A DNA stretch of 64,000 bases from Watersipora subatra (taxonomy: Eukaryota; Bryozoa; Gymnolaemata; Cheilostomatida; Watersiporidae). Below, piece by piece: positions 1-13,800 of this stretch (positions within the stretch are counted from its first letter, which is position 1; each line of letters begins with the position of its first letter). Position numbers and translations under genes: made by a program. The DNA lies in assembly GCF_963576615.1 (NCBI RefSeq), contig NC_088714.1:42254072-42318071 (forward strand), in the 5' to 3' direction. The notes under the pieces are model-generated. The model was not told where the DNA came from. It saw nothing but the letters and a program-made list of their open reading frames with translations, and did not search any database.

Positions 1-65
1 ATATAACATGAAAGCAGGTTCAGTGTGAAGGATTTTGACAACATGGAACTGTTAGAGCTGTCTTA

Positions 66-248
66 GGCCACTAGTATCTCCAGCAGGTAATTATTAGGCT
101 ACTAGTATCTCCAGCAGGTATATATTAGGCCACTAGTATCTCCAGCAGGTATATATTAGGCCCCTAGTATCTCCAGCAGGTATATATTAGGCCACTAGTA
201 TCTCCAGCAGGTATATATTAGGCCACTAATATCCCCAGCAGGTAATTA
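66..248. repeat. 31-bp minisatellite (~6 copies)
   Basis: Tandem copies of a 31-bp unit containing CTAGTATCTCCAGCAGGTA, with a few substitutions. The array is just outside the left Helitron-like copy. Confidence 0.9.
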
Positions 249-324
249 TTTGTGGTTGTAGAGACCAAGAGGCAATAAAGATATACTTTCACTAATTGCT
301 ATTTTACATGTGTTTATTTATTCT

Positions 325-1010
325 GACACATGACCCGGGTAATAAAAAAGTCTTTGGTCAGAAAATTGATTTGTATTTGACATATAACAACATTTGCCAT
401 TCTAACTTTCAAACTACACATCATGAGAAAAGTGTTTTGTGTAGTTGAAATAATTTAATAGAAAATAAAAACAACTGTAAAGGTCTGCAAACTTTGTGAA
501 AGAATTTTTAAACTCATATTTCCTCATAACGTGAGGAAAATGTTTCGTGAAGGTCAAATAAATTAAAAAAAAATAAAACGACTATAAAAAGGTTTAGATG
601 TAAATGTGAAATAATTAGCAAGTAATAGCTAAATTAAGTCGGTTATGCTACGATTTCAATAAAATATGATTCGGTAACGATGCAATTAATACGAACTGAG
701 AAAACAAAATAAAAATCCTGAATATGTAGAATTAATAATAACAAGTCTTGCATAGAAGTGTGTGTTTGTGTGTATAAAAAGGTTACTGTTCTACGAGAGA
801 AGCTATCTCTCAAAACTTTGAATACGGAGGCACTCCTACTCTACGGAGACTCTTCCCACGGAGACTATGTAATTATCCACGCGAGAAGAATTGGCCTTGA
901 CCTCGGATATAGTAATTGAACCTTACAAGAAATATTTCTTAACAAGGGCATTGTAACGCGTGGCCGCATAGGTAAAATAATCAGCGTGGGCTATAGCTAT
1001 ATGTATAGCC
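325..1010 (-). mobile_element. Helitron-like non-autonomous element, minus orientation
   Basis: The reverse complement aligns by eye with copies at 23700-24528, 30780-31225 and 56145-56353: CTTTACAGTTGTTTTTATTT, then a Leu/Lys-coding AT-rich stretch, then AAAGACTTTTTTATTACCCG. Here the 3' end stops inside the terminal hairpin (CCCGGG at about 335), so it is 3'-truncated. The 5' limit is uncertain; similarity to the 23.7-24.5 kb copy persists to about 930-1010. No coding sequence. Confidence 0.6.
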
Positions 1011-2340
1011 GGAATGACAGGCAGACTTTGAGAAATATATATATAGATGTATATATATATAGAGTCATATCTCTACATACGAGTGCCCCAACATACAAGA
1101 AACTCGACATACGAGTAGAATTTTAAGCAAGTTTTTTTCTTGAGATGCAAGTAATCTTTGAGATTCGATTAGCCGGTTCTCGATAGCCACTATATGGCCA
1201 AGTATACGAGAAGCCTTTCCCGAGAACAGCATCGCTCCGTCTTTCTCCTCGAATCCATTTTTAAAATTTTTTTAAAAGGTTGGCTCAGTTGAGGCAAAAC
1301 GTGATTAACCAGAAACAGATGCTAAAAACAAGACGAAAAATTAAGTTTTTGTAAAAGATTAAAACTTATTTTCAAGTGTGTGTTTAGTAAGCTAAAGTCA
1401 TTTAAGTTAAATTCAGAGTTTCTATTATGTAGGATTACAAAAGTTTAGTGTACTGAACGCGTTTCTCTCTAGTCTCTTTCAGACAGCTGTTATCCACAAC
1501 ATCTGTCTCGACGGTAAAAACTCCATAAAGTAGTGTACATAGTGACAGTGACATACTGTGGTGGATCGTATCCACCTACAAACCAAGCCACAGCCGAGCC
1601 AAGCCGAGTCCAGCCTAATCAAGTGGAACAAGAGACGGGGCCTACCCGCTATATAAGCCTGAAAATTTGTGTTAGAGAGCAGAGCTGTTTTGTTTGGGCC
1701 TGTTCATTGCATGTGCTTGATTACCCTTGTACTCTTATGAACGAAGCAGGAATACATGTATAAACTTATGCATCGAGTCTTATACTGGTGGGGTAAGTAA
1801 GGGTAGCACAAAACCTTTACAATACTACATTGTTACTTTTTTTATTGCATGTACTAAATTACAACAATTAAAAACACATTTTTTCTCCATAATATTCAGT
1901 TTAGGCTTTTTTTTCTTAGTATGCTAACAGATTAATTTGTACTTGGATATTTTATATAGGAAATAGTGCCTTGAGATGAGAGTAAATTGACATAAGAGTT
2001 ACATATGAAGTTAGCAATGGCTGAAACATAATGGAATCAAGTGCTAATCCACAATGCTTCATGACCCCTGATTACACGTGGTACGGGTATCTCCTCTAGA
2101 GACTAATTCCTCGAGTAGCTAGAATCGATGCACAATCCATTCAGAACAGGGCCCTAACAGTTGAAGAAAATGGAAATGGTTAATTTCCAACTCATGATGG
2201 TTTGAGTGTTTAGCTGGCATGAAGTGAGCCACTGCTCCAGCCGCTCACATAGAAAACACAGTAGCAACACATGAATAATATACTGTAACTGTCTCCAACA
2301 AAATATCTAGGTAACAAAGAAACAGAAAACTATTGATAGC
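1011..2340. other. No gene found; AT-rich sequence
   Basis: Short open frames at 1533-1763 and 1727-1927 overlap and show no family motif. Apart from a short AT run near 1040-1065 nothing structured is visible. Confidence 0.5.
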
Positions 2341-2353
2341 TCTGACTACCTAC

Positions 2354-5300
2354 CTTGATGCCACAGCGTCCCATACTGCTGTCATGTCTGAACAGCTTGT
2401 CTCGTGCCTGCAAAACAGAAACTGAAGTGGTATTAAAAAGCCGGAATGCATCTACTTGCCTTGCATCATAAAGTTGCATGCAAAGGTGTCAGTTTATTCA
2501 GAGCAGCACACTGCTGAGCTGCAATAGGCGGGTGATCGTTATTTCAATGCAATAGTAGCAATCAGCAACAACACATGTAATCAGCAACAACACATGTAAT
2601 CAGTAACAACAACACATGTAATCAGTGACAACACATGTAATCAGCAACAACACATGTAATCAGCAACAACACATGTAATCAGCAACAACACATGTAATCA
2701 GCAACAACATATGTAATCAGCAACAACACATGTAATCAGCAACAACACATGTAATCAACAACAACACATGTAATCAGCAACAACACATGTAATCAGCAGC
2801 AACACATGTAATCAGCAATAACACATGTAATCAGCAACAACACATGTAATCAGCAACAACACATGTAATCAGCAACAACACATGTAATCAGCAACAACAC
2901 ATGTAATCAGCAGCAACACATGTAATCAGCAGCAACACATGTAATCAGTGACAACACATGTAATCAGTGACAACACATGTAATCAGCAACAACACATGTA
3001 ATCAGCAGCAACACATGTAATCAGCAATAACACATGTAATCAGCAACAACACATGTAATCAGCAACAACACATGTAATCAGCAACAACACATGTAATCAG
3101 CAACAACACATGTAATCAGCAGCAACACATGTAATTAGCAGCAACACATGTAATCAGCAACAACACATGTAATCAGTGACAACACATGTAATCAGCAACA
3201 ACACATGTAATCAGTAACAACACATGTAATCAGTAACAACCATGTAATCAACAACAACACATGTAATCAGTGACAACACATGTAATCAGCAACAACACAT
3301 GTAATCAGTAACAACACATGTAATCAGCAACAACAACTTGCATGTAAGTAATTATAAAGAGCTGCTTATTCAAAGAAAATTTACCATATTTAATGTTACG
3401 GTTTTGGTACTAACATGTTTCAACATGTTAAAAACAATGCTGTTCACACACTTGATTCATAACTGATATATATATATATATATATATATATAATGGTTTC
3501 CTCACCCCAGATACCCCGTATGGGTGGTAAATTCTGCTCTAACTCGGGTCTCCTACCAGAGACCTGGGAGTTTGAGCACTCGCCTCAAGATCTTAGCTGT
3601 TCCCAATAGCGCACTTATATATATATATATATATATATATATTTGATAGATTTATAACTGATCGCTTCAATTTTCTCACAATTTGCTTAAGGTAACTTAT
3701 GTTATTGTTTTATTGGAAAAAAAAATCTAAAAAGGTGTGAGATATTCTAAGCGGAGCTCCGTTATTTTATAAATTTATTTCTTTAACAACTAAGACTGCA
3801 CTTTAGATCAGGATTGTTACACTATTGTAGTATTACGACTTGTCACGTTTGAAATGAATCTGGTTAGTTTCTGAGGACAAAGACTTTACAGCTACAGAAA
3901 ATAACCGTACATGGCAAAGCTAGAGCAAAGAAATGTTAGCAACTAGCTGAATTTTTATTTAATATAGTTGAAAATGAACTTACACAACATTTTTGTAGAT
4001 TTTATCAGAAAGTATCAGTATTTTTCTACTATTTTTTATTTATTTTGATGTTTGAAGTGATATGATTGGCAGGATGTTTCAGAATCAATATCAACAAAAC
4101 TTGATCACAGTTGAAACGCTCAGAAAAAAAGAAATGCAAAATGATGTCACTAGTCGTTATCATTGCGATAGTTGATATCAGCTATTGCATTCAAGTTGCA
4201 GCGTTACTCATCTCTATTCTGTCGGTCTCTTCGCAACTATAAACATCACGATCGCTTGATCTGAGGGTTTTAATCGCAATCAAGTTTTGTCGATTTTAGT
4301 CTTGAAACACCCTGACAGTCAGATCACCTCAAACATCAAACAATCACAAATAGTAAAAATACTGATACTTTCTGATAAAATCAACTAACTACAATTTCGT
4401 GCAAGTTCGTCTTTAATCGCTGAATCGATTCTTTGCATTGAAATAACTTTTCAGCTGCCTTCAACATGGTGAGTGTGTTGAGAGACAGTAAGCCACACAG
4501 AGCAAATGAGACTTCAAGCAAAACAAACATTCAACCAACATAATATTATTTGCTAGCAATGTTCCAGCTGGAAGACAGATCAAATATGTTATTACCCTAG
4601 TCCCTAGGACACTTATGTATTCGCCTCATCTAACTTTCGCGTTTTCGCGGAGTCATCCTCTCGCGAAAACTTCATGCGCAAAACTAAACTATCATAACGA
4701 ACGAGCGAAAACGCGAAATTAAATAGCTTTGTTCATTGATATAGTCAGGCCGGTATTCACTGGTTGCAAGTTGAGGCGGCGAATTTTAGACTACTAGTTA
4801 TGAACACCTAGGGTGTGGAGGCGACGGTGTAAGCCTCCAACAGGTTTCTCTCATGTAGGGCCTCAGCAGGGCCTCTCGTGTGAAGTTTTAAAATTTTTTA
4901 TCGGAAAGTATCAACATTTTTCTATTTTTTGAGATTTGTTTTAGGTGATATGACTGATGAGACGTTTTTAAATTAAAATAGGCAAAACTTGACCGCAGTT
5001 AAAATGCTCAGAAAAAAAAACATCTTTTTCTTTTGAGCGTTTTAACAAAGATCAATTTTGCGGATTTTATTTTAAGTTCATTCGGAGGTTGTTACGCTTT
5101 CGATGGGACATGGCCAAGCGGGTGTTTGGTAAAACTTGATCTTTTGCAAGCCTTTATAAAAGTCGTTAACAAGAATATTTTGCCGCTGATGAAGATAATA
5201 ATGACGCCTAAGAACTACTAAAAGTTGATGTTTATCTCTATGGCTTGGAATGAAGTGATATTCTACAGCGATAAAAACCGTGTCCATGGCCGTCGGGCAA

Positions 5301-7809
5301 ATAACTTTTCGAATAAATGATGTTGAGGTCGAGTTATCTGAAGCAATTTATCATTGCGTTGGAACTGACCAACCAAATCCATTCGAGTTAACCTTGTGTT
5401 TGAGATGAAATGTTACATTTTATCCGAGGGCGAGTTATCCGAGTTGGACTGTACTTAGCCGTGAAAAATCCCAAAAATTTGGGGCGGCCCAGCCGCTCCA
5501 GGGAATACGGGCCTGTTGATAGTCCAAGAAACAAATGGCAGCAAGCGATCAAATTGCATTATCGACCTTGCCCACACCATTCTACCTGCGGTTCACAATT
5601 ACAAACTAGTTGCAAATTGAAATTTTTTTATCGGTGAACTGAGCCTGAAGAATCTAATTATGTTTGTTCCACTGCATTTATTTTCACATCACTATATTTT
5701 CGCACTCATCAGAGCTGCGAAATTAAGTTGCTGCGAAATTTTACTCTGTATGCTACTCACGAAACTAAATACTAGCGAAATACAGTCAAACATGGATAAC
5801 TCGAACTTCACGGGACCGAGCGAAAGTGTTCGAATTATCAGAGCGTTCAAGTTATCAGAGCACTGTCACAAGTCCATGTATTTACTTATTTATTAGTAGA
5901 TACATGTACATATACAAACTATAATATAAATCAAAAGCACAAATGGCTTGTTTCAAATTAAATGCTTCTAATGTAAAATTTAAAACGTTTTTATCAAAAA
6001 GTATAGAGATTTTTCTATCACTTGAGATTGGTTTGTTGTTTGAGGTGATGTTATTGCCAGGACGTTTTTTAGATTGACATTGGCAAAACTTGATCGTTGT
6101 TGAAATGCTCAAAAGAGAAGAGATTTTTTTTTTGAGCGTTTTACCCACGATCAATTTTGCCGATTTTCTTGAAGTTTATGCAAAGATTACCTCACTTTAC
6201 CTTGCTTCCGAAGGGCGATCGCTAAGTGGATGTTTGGTATAAATCAAATTTCACCAAACCTTTAGAAAAGTCGTTGACAAAAATATTTTGCCGATGGTGG
6301 TAATAACGACGCTTATGAATTATGAAAAGTTGAGGTTTACCTCTATGGCTTGGAATAAAGTGATTCTCTAAAGCGATAACAACCGTTTCGGTAGCCGTTG
6401 GGCAAAAAATCGTTGGAGTTAACAGAGTTGAGTTCGAGTTATCTATAGCAATTTATCATTACGTCGGAACGGACCAAAGAAACCGTTCGAGCTAACCATG
6501 TGTTCGAGCTATCCGTGGGCGAGTTATCCATGTTTGACTGTATAAGTGTCCTAGGGTAAACATCCACAAGCAAAACAAGGAATGACAAAACATAAAGCAA
6601 TATCTTACCACATGTTTTAGATTTTCATATATAGAACCATTCAAAATACTGCATATTTCAAAGAAACTGCTATGTCCTGTCATTAACCACATTTTGCTGG
6701 AATTCCAATTGTATTTGTCATGCGCTACTTTTCCTTCTACAATAATGCTAACATGAAAAATGAATTGCCATGTGACAATTGACAACTTCATTACTTTCCC
6801 CTACTGACACACAATTACTGTGACACACTATATTGTTACGACCAAGCTAGAACTGACACATGATGGCAGGTTGTTACTACCGAGCCAGAACTGACACATG
6901 ATGGCAGGTTGTTACTACCGAGCCAGAACTGACACACGATGGCAGGTTTTTACCAACAAGCAAGAACTGACACACAATGGCAGGTTGTTACCAACAAGCC
7001 AGAACTGACACACGATGGCAGGTTGTTACCAACGAACAAGAACTGACATACGATGGCAGGTTGTTACCAACAAGCCAGAACTGACACACGATGGCAGGTT
7101 GTTACCAACGAGCATGAACTGACACACGATGGCAGGTTATTACCAACAAGCAAGCCAAAAAAGCGCCATAAGATCTGACAATGACACGTAACCTACAGCC
7201 ACAAGAGCCAGTCTCCTGTCGTGGCACCTGTAGAGGCTTGAGTCTGATGCTCAAATGTATCATCAGATAATTGAATTACATTGGACTTCATGTTGCGTGA
7301 CACCCACTGACCAATCTCCTCTCTGTTGAACCTCATGTTCAGATTCGCTACAAGTTTAATTAGGTACCACGTGACTGGCCAGACATAGATATATAAACAT
7401 ACTAGTACCCTGGCAGCCCAGTGTGCAGTGTCAAACTGATCACCTTGTCCATATGAACAAAAAACTAGTTAGTTATCATAGCCATTCAAATTGTTGCATA
7501 GGTTCAAATAGGAGAAACACTCAGTAGAGTGATAACTCGTTACTGAGCGATGGCCGCAACAAACAGCTCTATTAAATTACATCTAACTGGTATATGTCTT
7601 CTAAGCATATAAAAGTGTAAAGAAAACATTGCCACAACAAAACATCATGTTCACCTTATGACTGTGAGTACCCTTTTGTATCTAGAATGTTTCAGTTCAA
7701 GTATATTTACAAGCACACTGGTGTTTCGCTTAATGAAAGAGGAAGTTGCGTACAGCTAACATGACACAACCTGGAGACCTGTCCTCCCTGCTACTAACAT
7801 AGGATGGCG

Positions 7810-7883
<74 letters not shown>

Positions 7884-10800
7884 TTCCATTCCTTCCCCTC
7901 TCTCAGCCAAACGCTAGCATTTTTTTGAATTACAGGAGTTGCCAAGTTCACCAACAAGGTCAAGGTGAATGTCGAATACATAGTCATATACTCACCGCCA
8001 TCATAGACTATGGGCCTTCCTTGCCGATACAGGACCAAGTTGGGACAACCCTTTAAACTATACTTTTTCTCATAGGCTTTGTCCTTGAGTCCAGCTGTCA
8101 CAACACCTCCTGCAGGAGTCCAAAAATGCACAAATATATTTCATGTTCCATTATAAACAATAGAGTACAGATATCTCAGACATTCCTGCACAGATATCTC
8201 AGACATTCCTGTACAGATATCTCAGACGTTCCTGCACAGATATCTCAGACATTCCTGTACAGAAATCGCAGACATTCCTGTACAGATATCTCAGACATTC
8301 CTGCACAGATATCTCAGACATTCCTGTACAGATATCTCAGACATTCCTGGACAGATATCTCAGACATTCCTGTACAGATATCTCAGATAACTTGATGAAT
8401 GGAGTATATTCCTGTAGACACTATTGCTGCATTAAGTTTACCGGTGACCTAGCTGACAATATCACTCAACCAATAGTTTATGAAAGTTAACCTATTCTAT
8501 TCTACACCCTGCCTCAGCTAGTACCTGCTAGTACCTGCTATGTCAAACTCATCTTCAGCATATTTCCCAATCTCTGCAAGGACTTTAATCATGGAAAGCT
8601 TGTCAATAATCTTCTCACATCTCTCATCACTGTTTCCATCTAAAATACATTTTCAGATGACAGGAGGCATCAAGATCAACACACAAGATGTGTTATTATA
8701 AAACTACTCGAAGCCAGTTCCCCATAGCAGTCAGATCACGTCTTCATATGGCTATTAAACGATAAGGATACAGACATTAGCACCCCAAAATAGTCAAATC
8801 GCCTCTTCCTAAGGCTATCAAACGCAAAAGCTTACTGGCTTTGTATTATGGCTGTTTGTTCTCTGTTACTTCCAGTTATATTAATCACTGTAATAGTTGA
8901 TGCCTTTGTTAATGATAAAGCCCTGTGTCTACACTCTACACCATTGTTCTCAACATGCGATGTAACTTTAATAGAGGTATGGCATAGCTGTCAAAAAGAA
9001 GAATGTTGCTAGGCTGCAAAATTTTTCAAAACTGATCCTTTGAAATGCATATACATTCAACAAAATTGAAACACTAAAAGAGAATAGACTTAGATTTAAA
9101 GAACTCACCGACTGTGATCTAATTAATCAGATTTAATAACCAATTTGCTTAAAAAACTTGCTTAAAATATTGATTAAAATTATTAAGACATTATTAAAAT
9201 ATGCTTATTAAACTTATGTCGATGATTATGATGCAAGTGGCTATAATAATCACCAGAAATTGTCAACTTCCAGATGATTCAAGTGGTAAAGAATGCAACT
9301 TCATAGACAAGAAGACCAATTCTTAAGAGACAAAAGGCAATTTGTGATGTTCCTTGTTAATTTAGACATGTATATTTCAAGTATTGTCAGAGTTTTAATA
9401 GTACTCTGTCTAGATTACAGCCAAGACACTGGCCTAAGGCTACCTGATGTCCTAACATTAAATAAGAAAATGCAAAAACACAAAAATGCAGTTAAAGTTT
9501 TTTATTTCACAGCCCGGTGGCAGACTTGACTGCTAGAAGCAGGTTGTCAATTGCATAGAATTGACTTTTCGCCAGTAACAAGATAACGCCTAGAGAAGCT
9601 TGTACACTTATTGTACTCAGTCAGGACAGTCTGCTAAGCTGAAACTCTACACTAAGCAAAGCGAATTAGCAGACTGCAACTAGTTCTGACACCAATGCAC
9701 AGGTTTGGTCTGCGAGGCAGATTCATACAAGCCTCATAAGCGGGTAATACTTTTGGCTCTGACAATGGAGCACGATGAAGTAATTACAATATACAGAGCT
9801 CTTCTGGTACAGCTAGGATCAATATATAAAATGAACTAGTTTAAATGGTATCAGCGTCTACTTTCCTCGCTATCTAGCCAACAACACAAAAAGAACACAA
9901 ATCGAGCAGTAACGTAAGATTCATAGGCATTTACAATACTCATATATTTAAAAGGACAGTACTGTTGAATGGTTAGTAAAATGTATCGTAATGGTGAACA
10001 GTGATCGGTGCTTTTTGCTTTCACTAATCAAGTAGAGCACTTCAAGAGAGGATGCAAAAGATGTGCTTGCGTGCCTCCTCTATGCCAGCCAACCATATAA
10101 GCATAACCATGTCTATCAGCTTTACTATGATGTGAATCAGAACTCATGTGATTCAACTTGATGATGCTGATTAGACTCTTTGTTTAACTTGAACCATAAC
10201 TGTCACGTACAACTTTTATTGTAATTTCTATGTAAATCAGACACGCTGATTCCGATTTTGCACTCAAAATAAAGATTAGTCCACTAACTTTCAGAGTATT
10301 GAAGGCTTTATTACAGTGTTTTAATATCGGTCTCGAAAACAACACAATCGGCATAACAAGCTCCGCCCATAAATATGTGACGAAACCTAGCTTTTTCAGG
10401 AATAGAAGTTAGGGATGTTTAATCCGATTTAGAATAATAGAGATGGGTGTCTTAAAACCCGTTATTAACTAAATCCAGCCTGTAAAATAATTTCAGTCTT
10501 TTATGAAAAGTATATAAACTATTTAAAATTGCTCGTAGCTTGTTACATGATGTTTAAATGGGCTGAATGCCAGGAAAAATGAGCTCAAAAAAGCGCGATT
10601 TTATCACAAGCTTGCTTTGTTATCACGCTTTTTTGAGCTCATTTTTAAATATGCAATGTTAAATAGTTTATTTACCTTTCAGAAAAGACTGAGATTATTT
10701 TTAAAACTGAATTTAGATAACAATGGATTTTAAAACACCCATCTCTATTATTCTAGATCGGTCTAAACATCCCTAAATTCCGTTTCTAAAAACCTAGGTT

Positions 10801-13800
10801 ACATCACGTATTTATGGGCAGAGCTTGTTATGCCGAATGTGTTGTTTTCGAGACCGATATTAAAACGCTGTAATAAAGCCTTCAATACTCTGAAAGTTAG
10901 TGGACCAATCTTTATTTTGAGTACAAAACCGGAATCAGCATGTCTGATTTACCTAGTAAATACAATAAAAGTTGTACGTGACAGTTATGGTTAAACATAA
11001 AACTTGCATCACCATGTGTGGTAATTACAGAGTTCTAGTTGATCGTGTTTTTAATATGTCTGACTTTAGCAGACAGCATAGAGAAAAGGGTCTGGCCGGT
11101 GGTCGGAAACTTATCTATTATTGGTTGATACAAACTTTGTCAGTTGTTACCGTGTAATCTATAGTAATCCGACATCTAGAATCATTTTGCATGAAAATCT
11201 TTCCTTTATACAACGTTTGCCTGCCAATTATTTGATTGACTTTGATGATTTATTTTTGAACCATGTATCACTACATCTCCCCTCGTAGGTGCATTGTATT
11301 GTATTGCAGCATTCGTAGGAAGGTCTTGGTATGGCTGTGAAAGATGAATAATAATGTGAACTTAATCAAGCAATGCACAGAGACTTGGAAGCCTATTCCA
11401 TGAAGTAGTCCTTATACCTCGGTGGTAGGACCTCTAGGATTGGTTTTAGCTAGATACTGGAGTGAGTCTGACACACTTTTGCAGGTGTTAGCAAGTATAT
11501 AAGAAACACACGGCACTATCAGGTGCTTTAGGAGGTGCTATCAGGAGGATAACCAACAGCAGTCAGTTGGGTCAACATGGAGTTAGTCTTACATGAATCT
11601 TAAATGCTATCACTCAATGGTTGACTTCAACAATAGCAGGTTACAATGATATACATTTATGTTACCAGCAGATCACTACATATAGTACTGTCAAACAGTA
11701 ATTCTGCTGAACTGAAAGTGTCGCCTGTGAATAGAGATCTAAGACGTGACCTGTAGATATTTTCTTCTTTTCAGACTCCTTCAAAAAAGATTTTATGGTC
11801 TGAACATACTGTTCTGCCATTCCCCTGAACTTAGGGAAATGAGGAACGGAGGTCACAATTGTAAAGCTTCAATCAGTTGTGAATCTTTATATGATTTGAC
11901 TATGAAAAGGCATATTGCTAGCAAAAATCGCCATCAGTGCTTCAAATTGCTTTGCAAATACGTGATTGTAAAGCAGTCGCATATCTTAGAGCCAGAATCA
12001 CATCTACAGCAAGTTTTCTGCCGAGTAATCTCATTTCCGTGTAATGAGTGTCACAGTCCACCACCACTAGATAGTCTCTGTTCTTATATACCAATATGTC
12101 AAACGTACTTTATTACAAGGTGGACTGGAGATATGTAGCCTATCATTAATGGTTTTTCTGATGATGCTTGGAGAACTTAGCACAAGTGAAGTAGTCTGTG
12201 AGCTCATACTGAATGTCTGTAGATAGTTGAGACAAAAATGGATTTACAGGCACATCGCTGATACCTACGAACATAGAAAATACAGGAGTAAAGTCGGAAT
12301 GAAACTCTTAACATACCAAAACAGAAACTATCTGGTCATAGTCAACTACCTTTGAGTGTGAAACCTGAGTGAAACATCATCAAAAGAATTCATATGCATA
12401 TGCAAGACATCTGCCAGATTAGGCATCCCAGACGTAGCCCGGTCTGATACTGGACTTCCATTTACTGCATCTGAGTTCATACTTTTCAGTAACAAATAGA
12501 GGATTAACTATACTACCAGTTCTCCAGCACACCCTGAGTGAAATGGTAAAGCGGAAACTATTTGAGTAAAACTAGAACCTATCGGGTCAAGATTCTCAAA
12601 CAACTCATGAAATGCTCAGACGATCTCTACCTACTCTGTTGTTCACTCATAGAAAAGATTTTCAGGTTTACCAGGTTTACCAGGTGTGAACTTCATACTG
12701 GGGAAATTCAGGTCAAACCTTCAAACTTACTGACCTTGCAAGAGATAGGTTGAAGCTTGTAATTGAGAGAAACTATAATCGGTCTGCCAAGGATCTAGAG
12801 CCTCGAGCAGTAGCCTACTCACCAAAAGCTTAAATCAGAGTAAGAATAAATGGACGAGAGATAAGGTCATAGAACAACTGTCTGACAGATCTTAAGCAGT
12901 GTTGAATGAAGACAGGGGCAACGTTATACGGGGAAACAGTTGATATACTTCTGAGACCTGAAACCCATCGCAGAAACTGTGCAGTCGATGAGTAACAACC
13001 CTCCACCAACTGAAGACGCATTAGAGCCCCCACAGCCAATGCTTGAACTGAATGCCTCACCAGACACTAGTCAAAAAAACGCTCACTATTCTAAAGATCT
13101 AAAGAGTTTTGTATATATCGAATCTCTCCAACAAGTTTTGTCATGTGAAAGGGGACGTTGATGTTAATACAATAAGAGTTGAGTTCTCGTTATTGATCGT
13201 TGCTTTATATTTGGAGTTGTGATTTCATACTCTGGTATTTACAGCTGGATATGTTTTATCCAGTTTGAGTATGTTTTAAGCGCCATACTGCTCCCCTTGG
13301 CTCTATGATTCGTTGTGTGTTTACTCTGTCCTGATACACCCTCCGGCTTAATGTATAAGTCTGGAACAAAATTAAAATAACGAACGCTTTAATTCTACAA
13401 GCTTGATTAACCGTATTCAAAGTTATAATACCACCTATCTTAACACTTTTTTCCTGACTATTATTGCTTTAAAATTTTGTTAGTTATGTATTTCAAGTGT
13501 TGGACTAGTAGAAATAAAGTTGTTTCCTCGACTGGTACATATTGATATTGCTTATAGCTTGCACACTCATCAGTGTCTAAAGTTCACACACCTTAGCAAA
13601 AGTCTCGCAAACAAACCATAGTTTAAAATAAAATAAGATGAAAAAGCAAATTCATCACTGACGTTTAAAATAAGGCATAAACCATAGCCAAAACGTGTAA
13701 CTTCCTAATACACTCATACATACCAACCAAACATACCGTTTATTTTATCTTTCAAATATAAAACTATCTAGCGTAAAAAACTCTTAAAATATGATACTCA

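Larger units (their letters stand above)
4602..6556. mobile_element. Composite repeat with 15-bp inverted ends
   Basis: CCCTAGGACACTTAT at 4602-4616 is exactly inverted at 6542-6556. The interval contains a partial pogo-like/TTAA-derived copy (about 4875-5451) and a full one (5783-6540). Whether the outer ends mark a separate transposon or are fortuitous is unresolved. Confidence 0.35.

Noticed and set aside
2560-3338. Regular direct repeats as a CRISPR array
   Set aside because: The whole 19-bp unit repeats without variable spacers, and the context is a eukaryotic intron.
6630-6770. Minus-strand frame with [10 protein letters not shown] as the missing Trx exon
   Set aside because: It could enter in the right phase from the 7197 donor, but the residues do not resemble a Trx active site and there is no CxxC; chance frame more likely.
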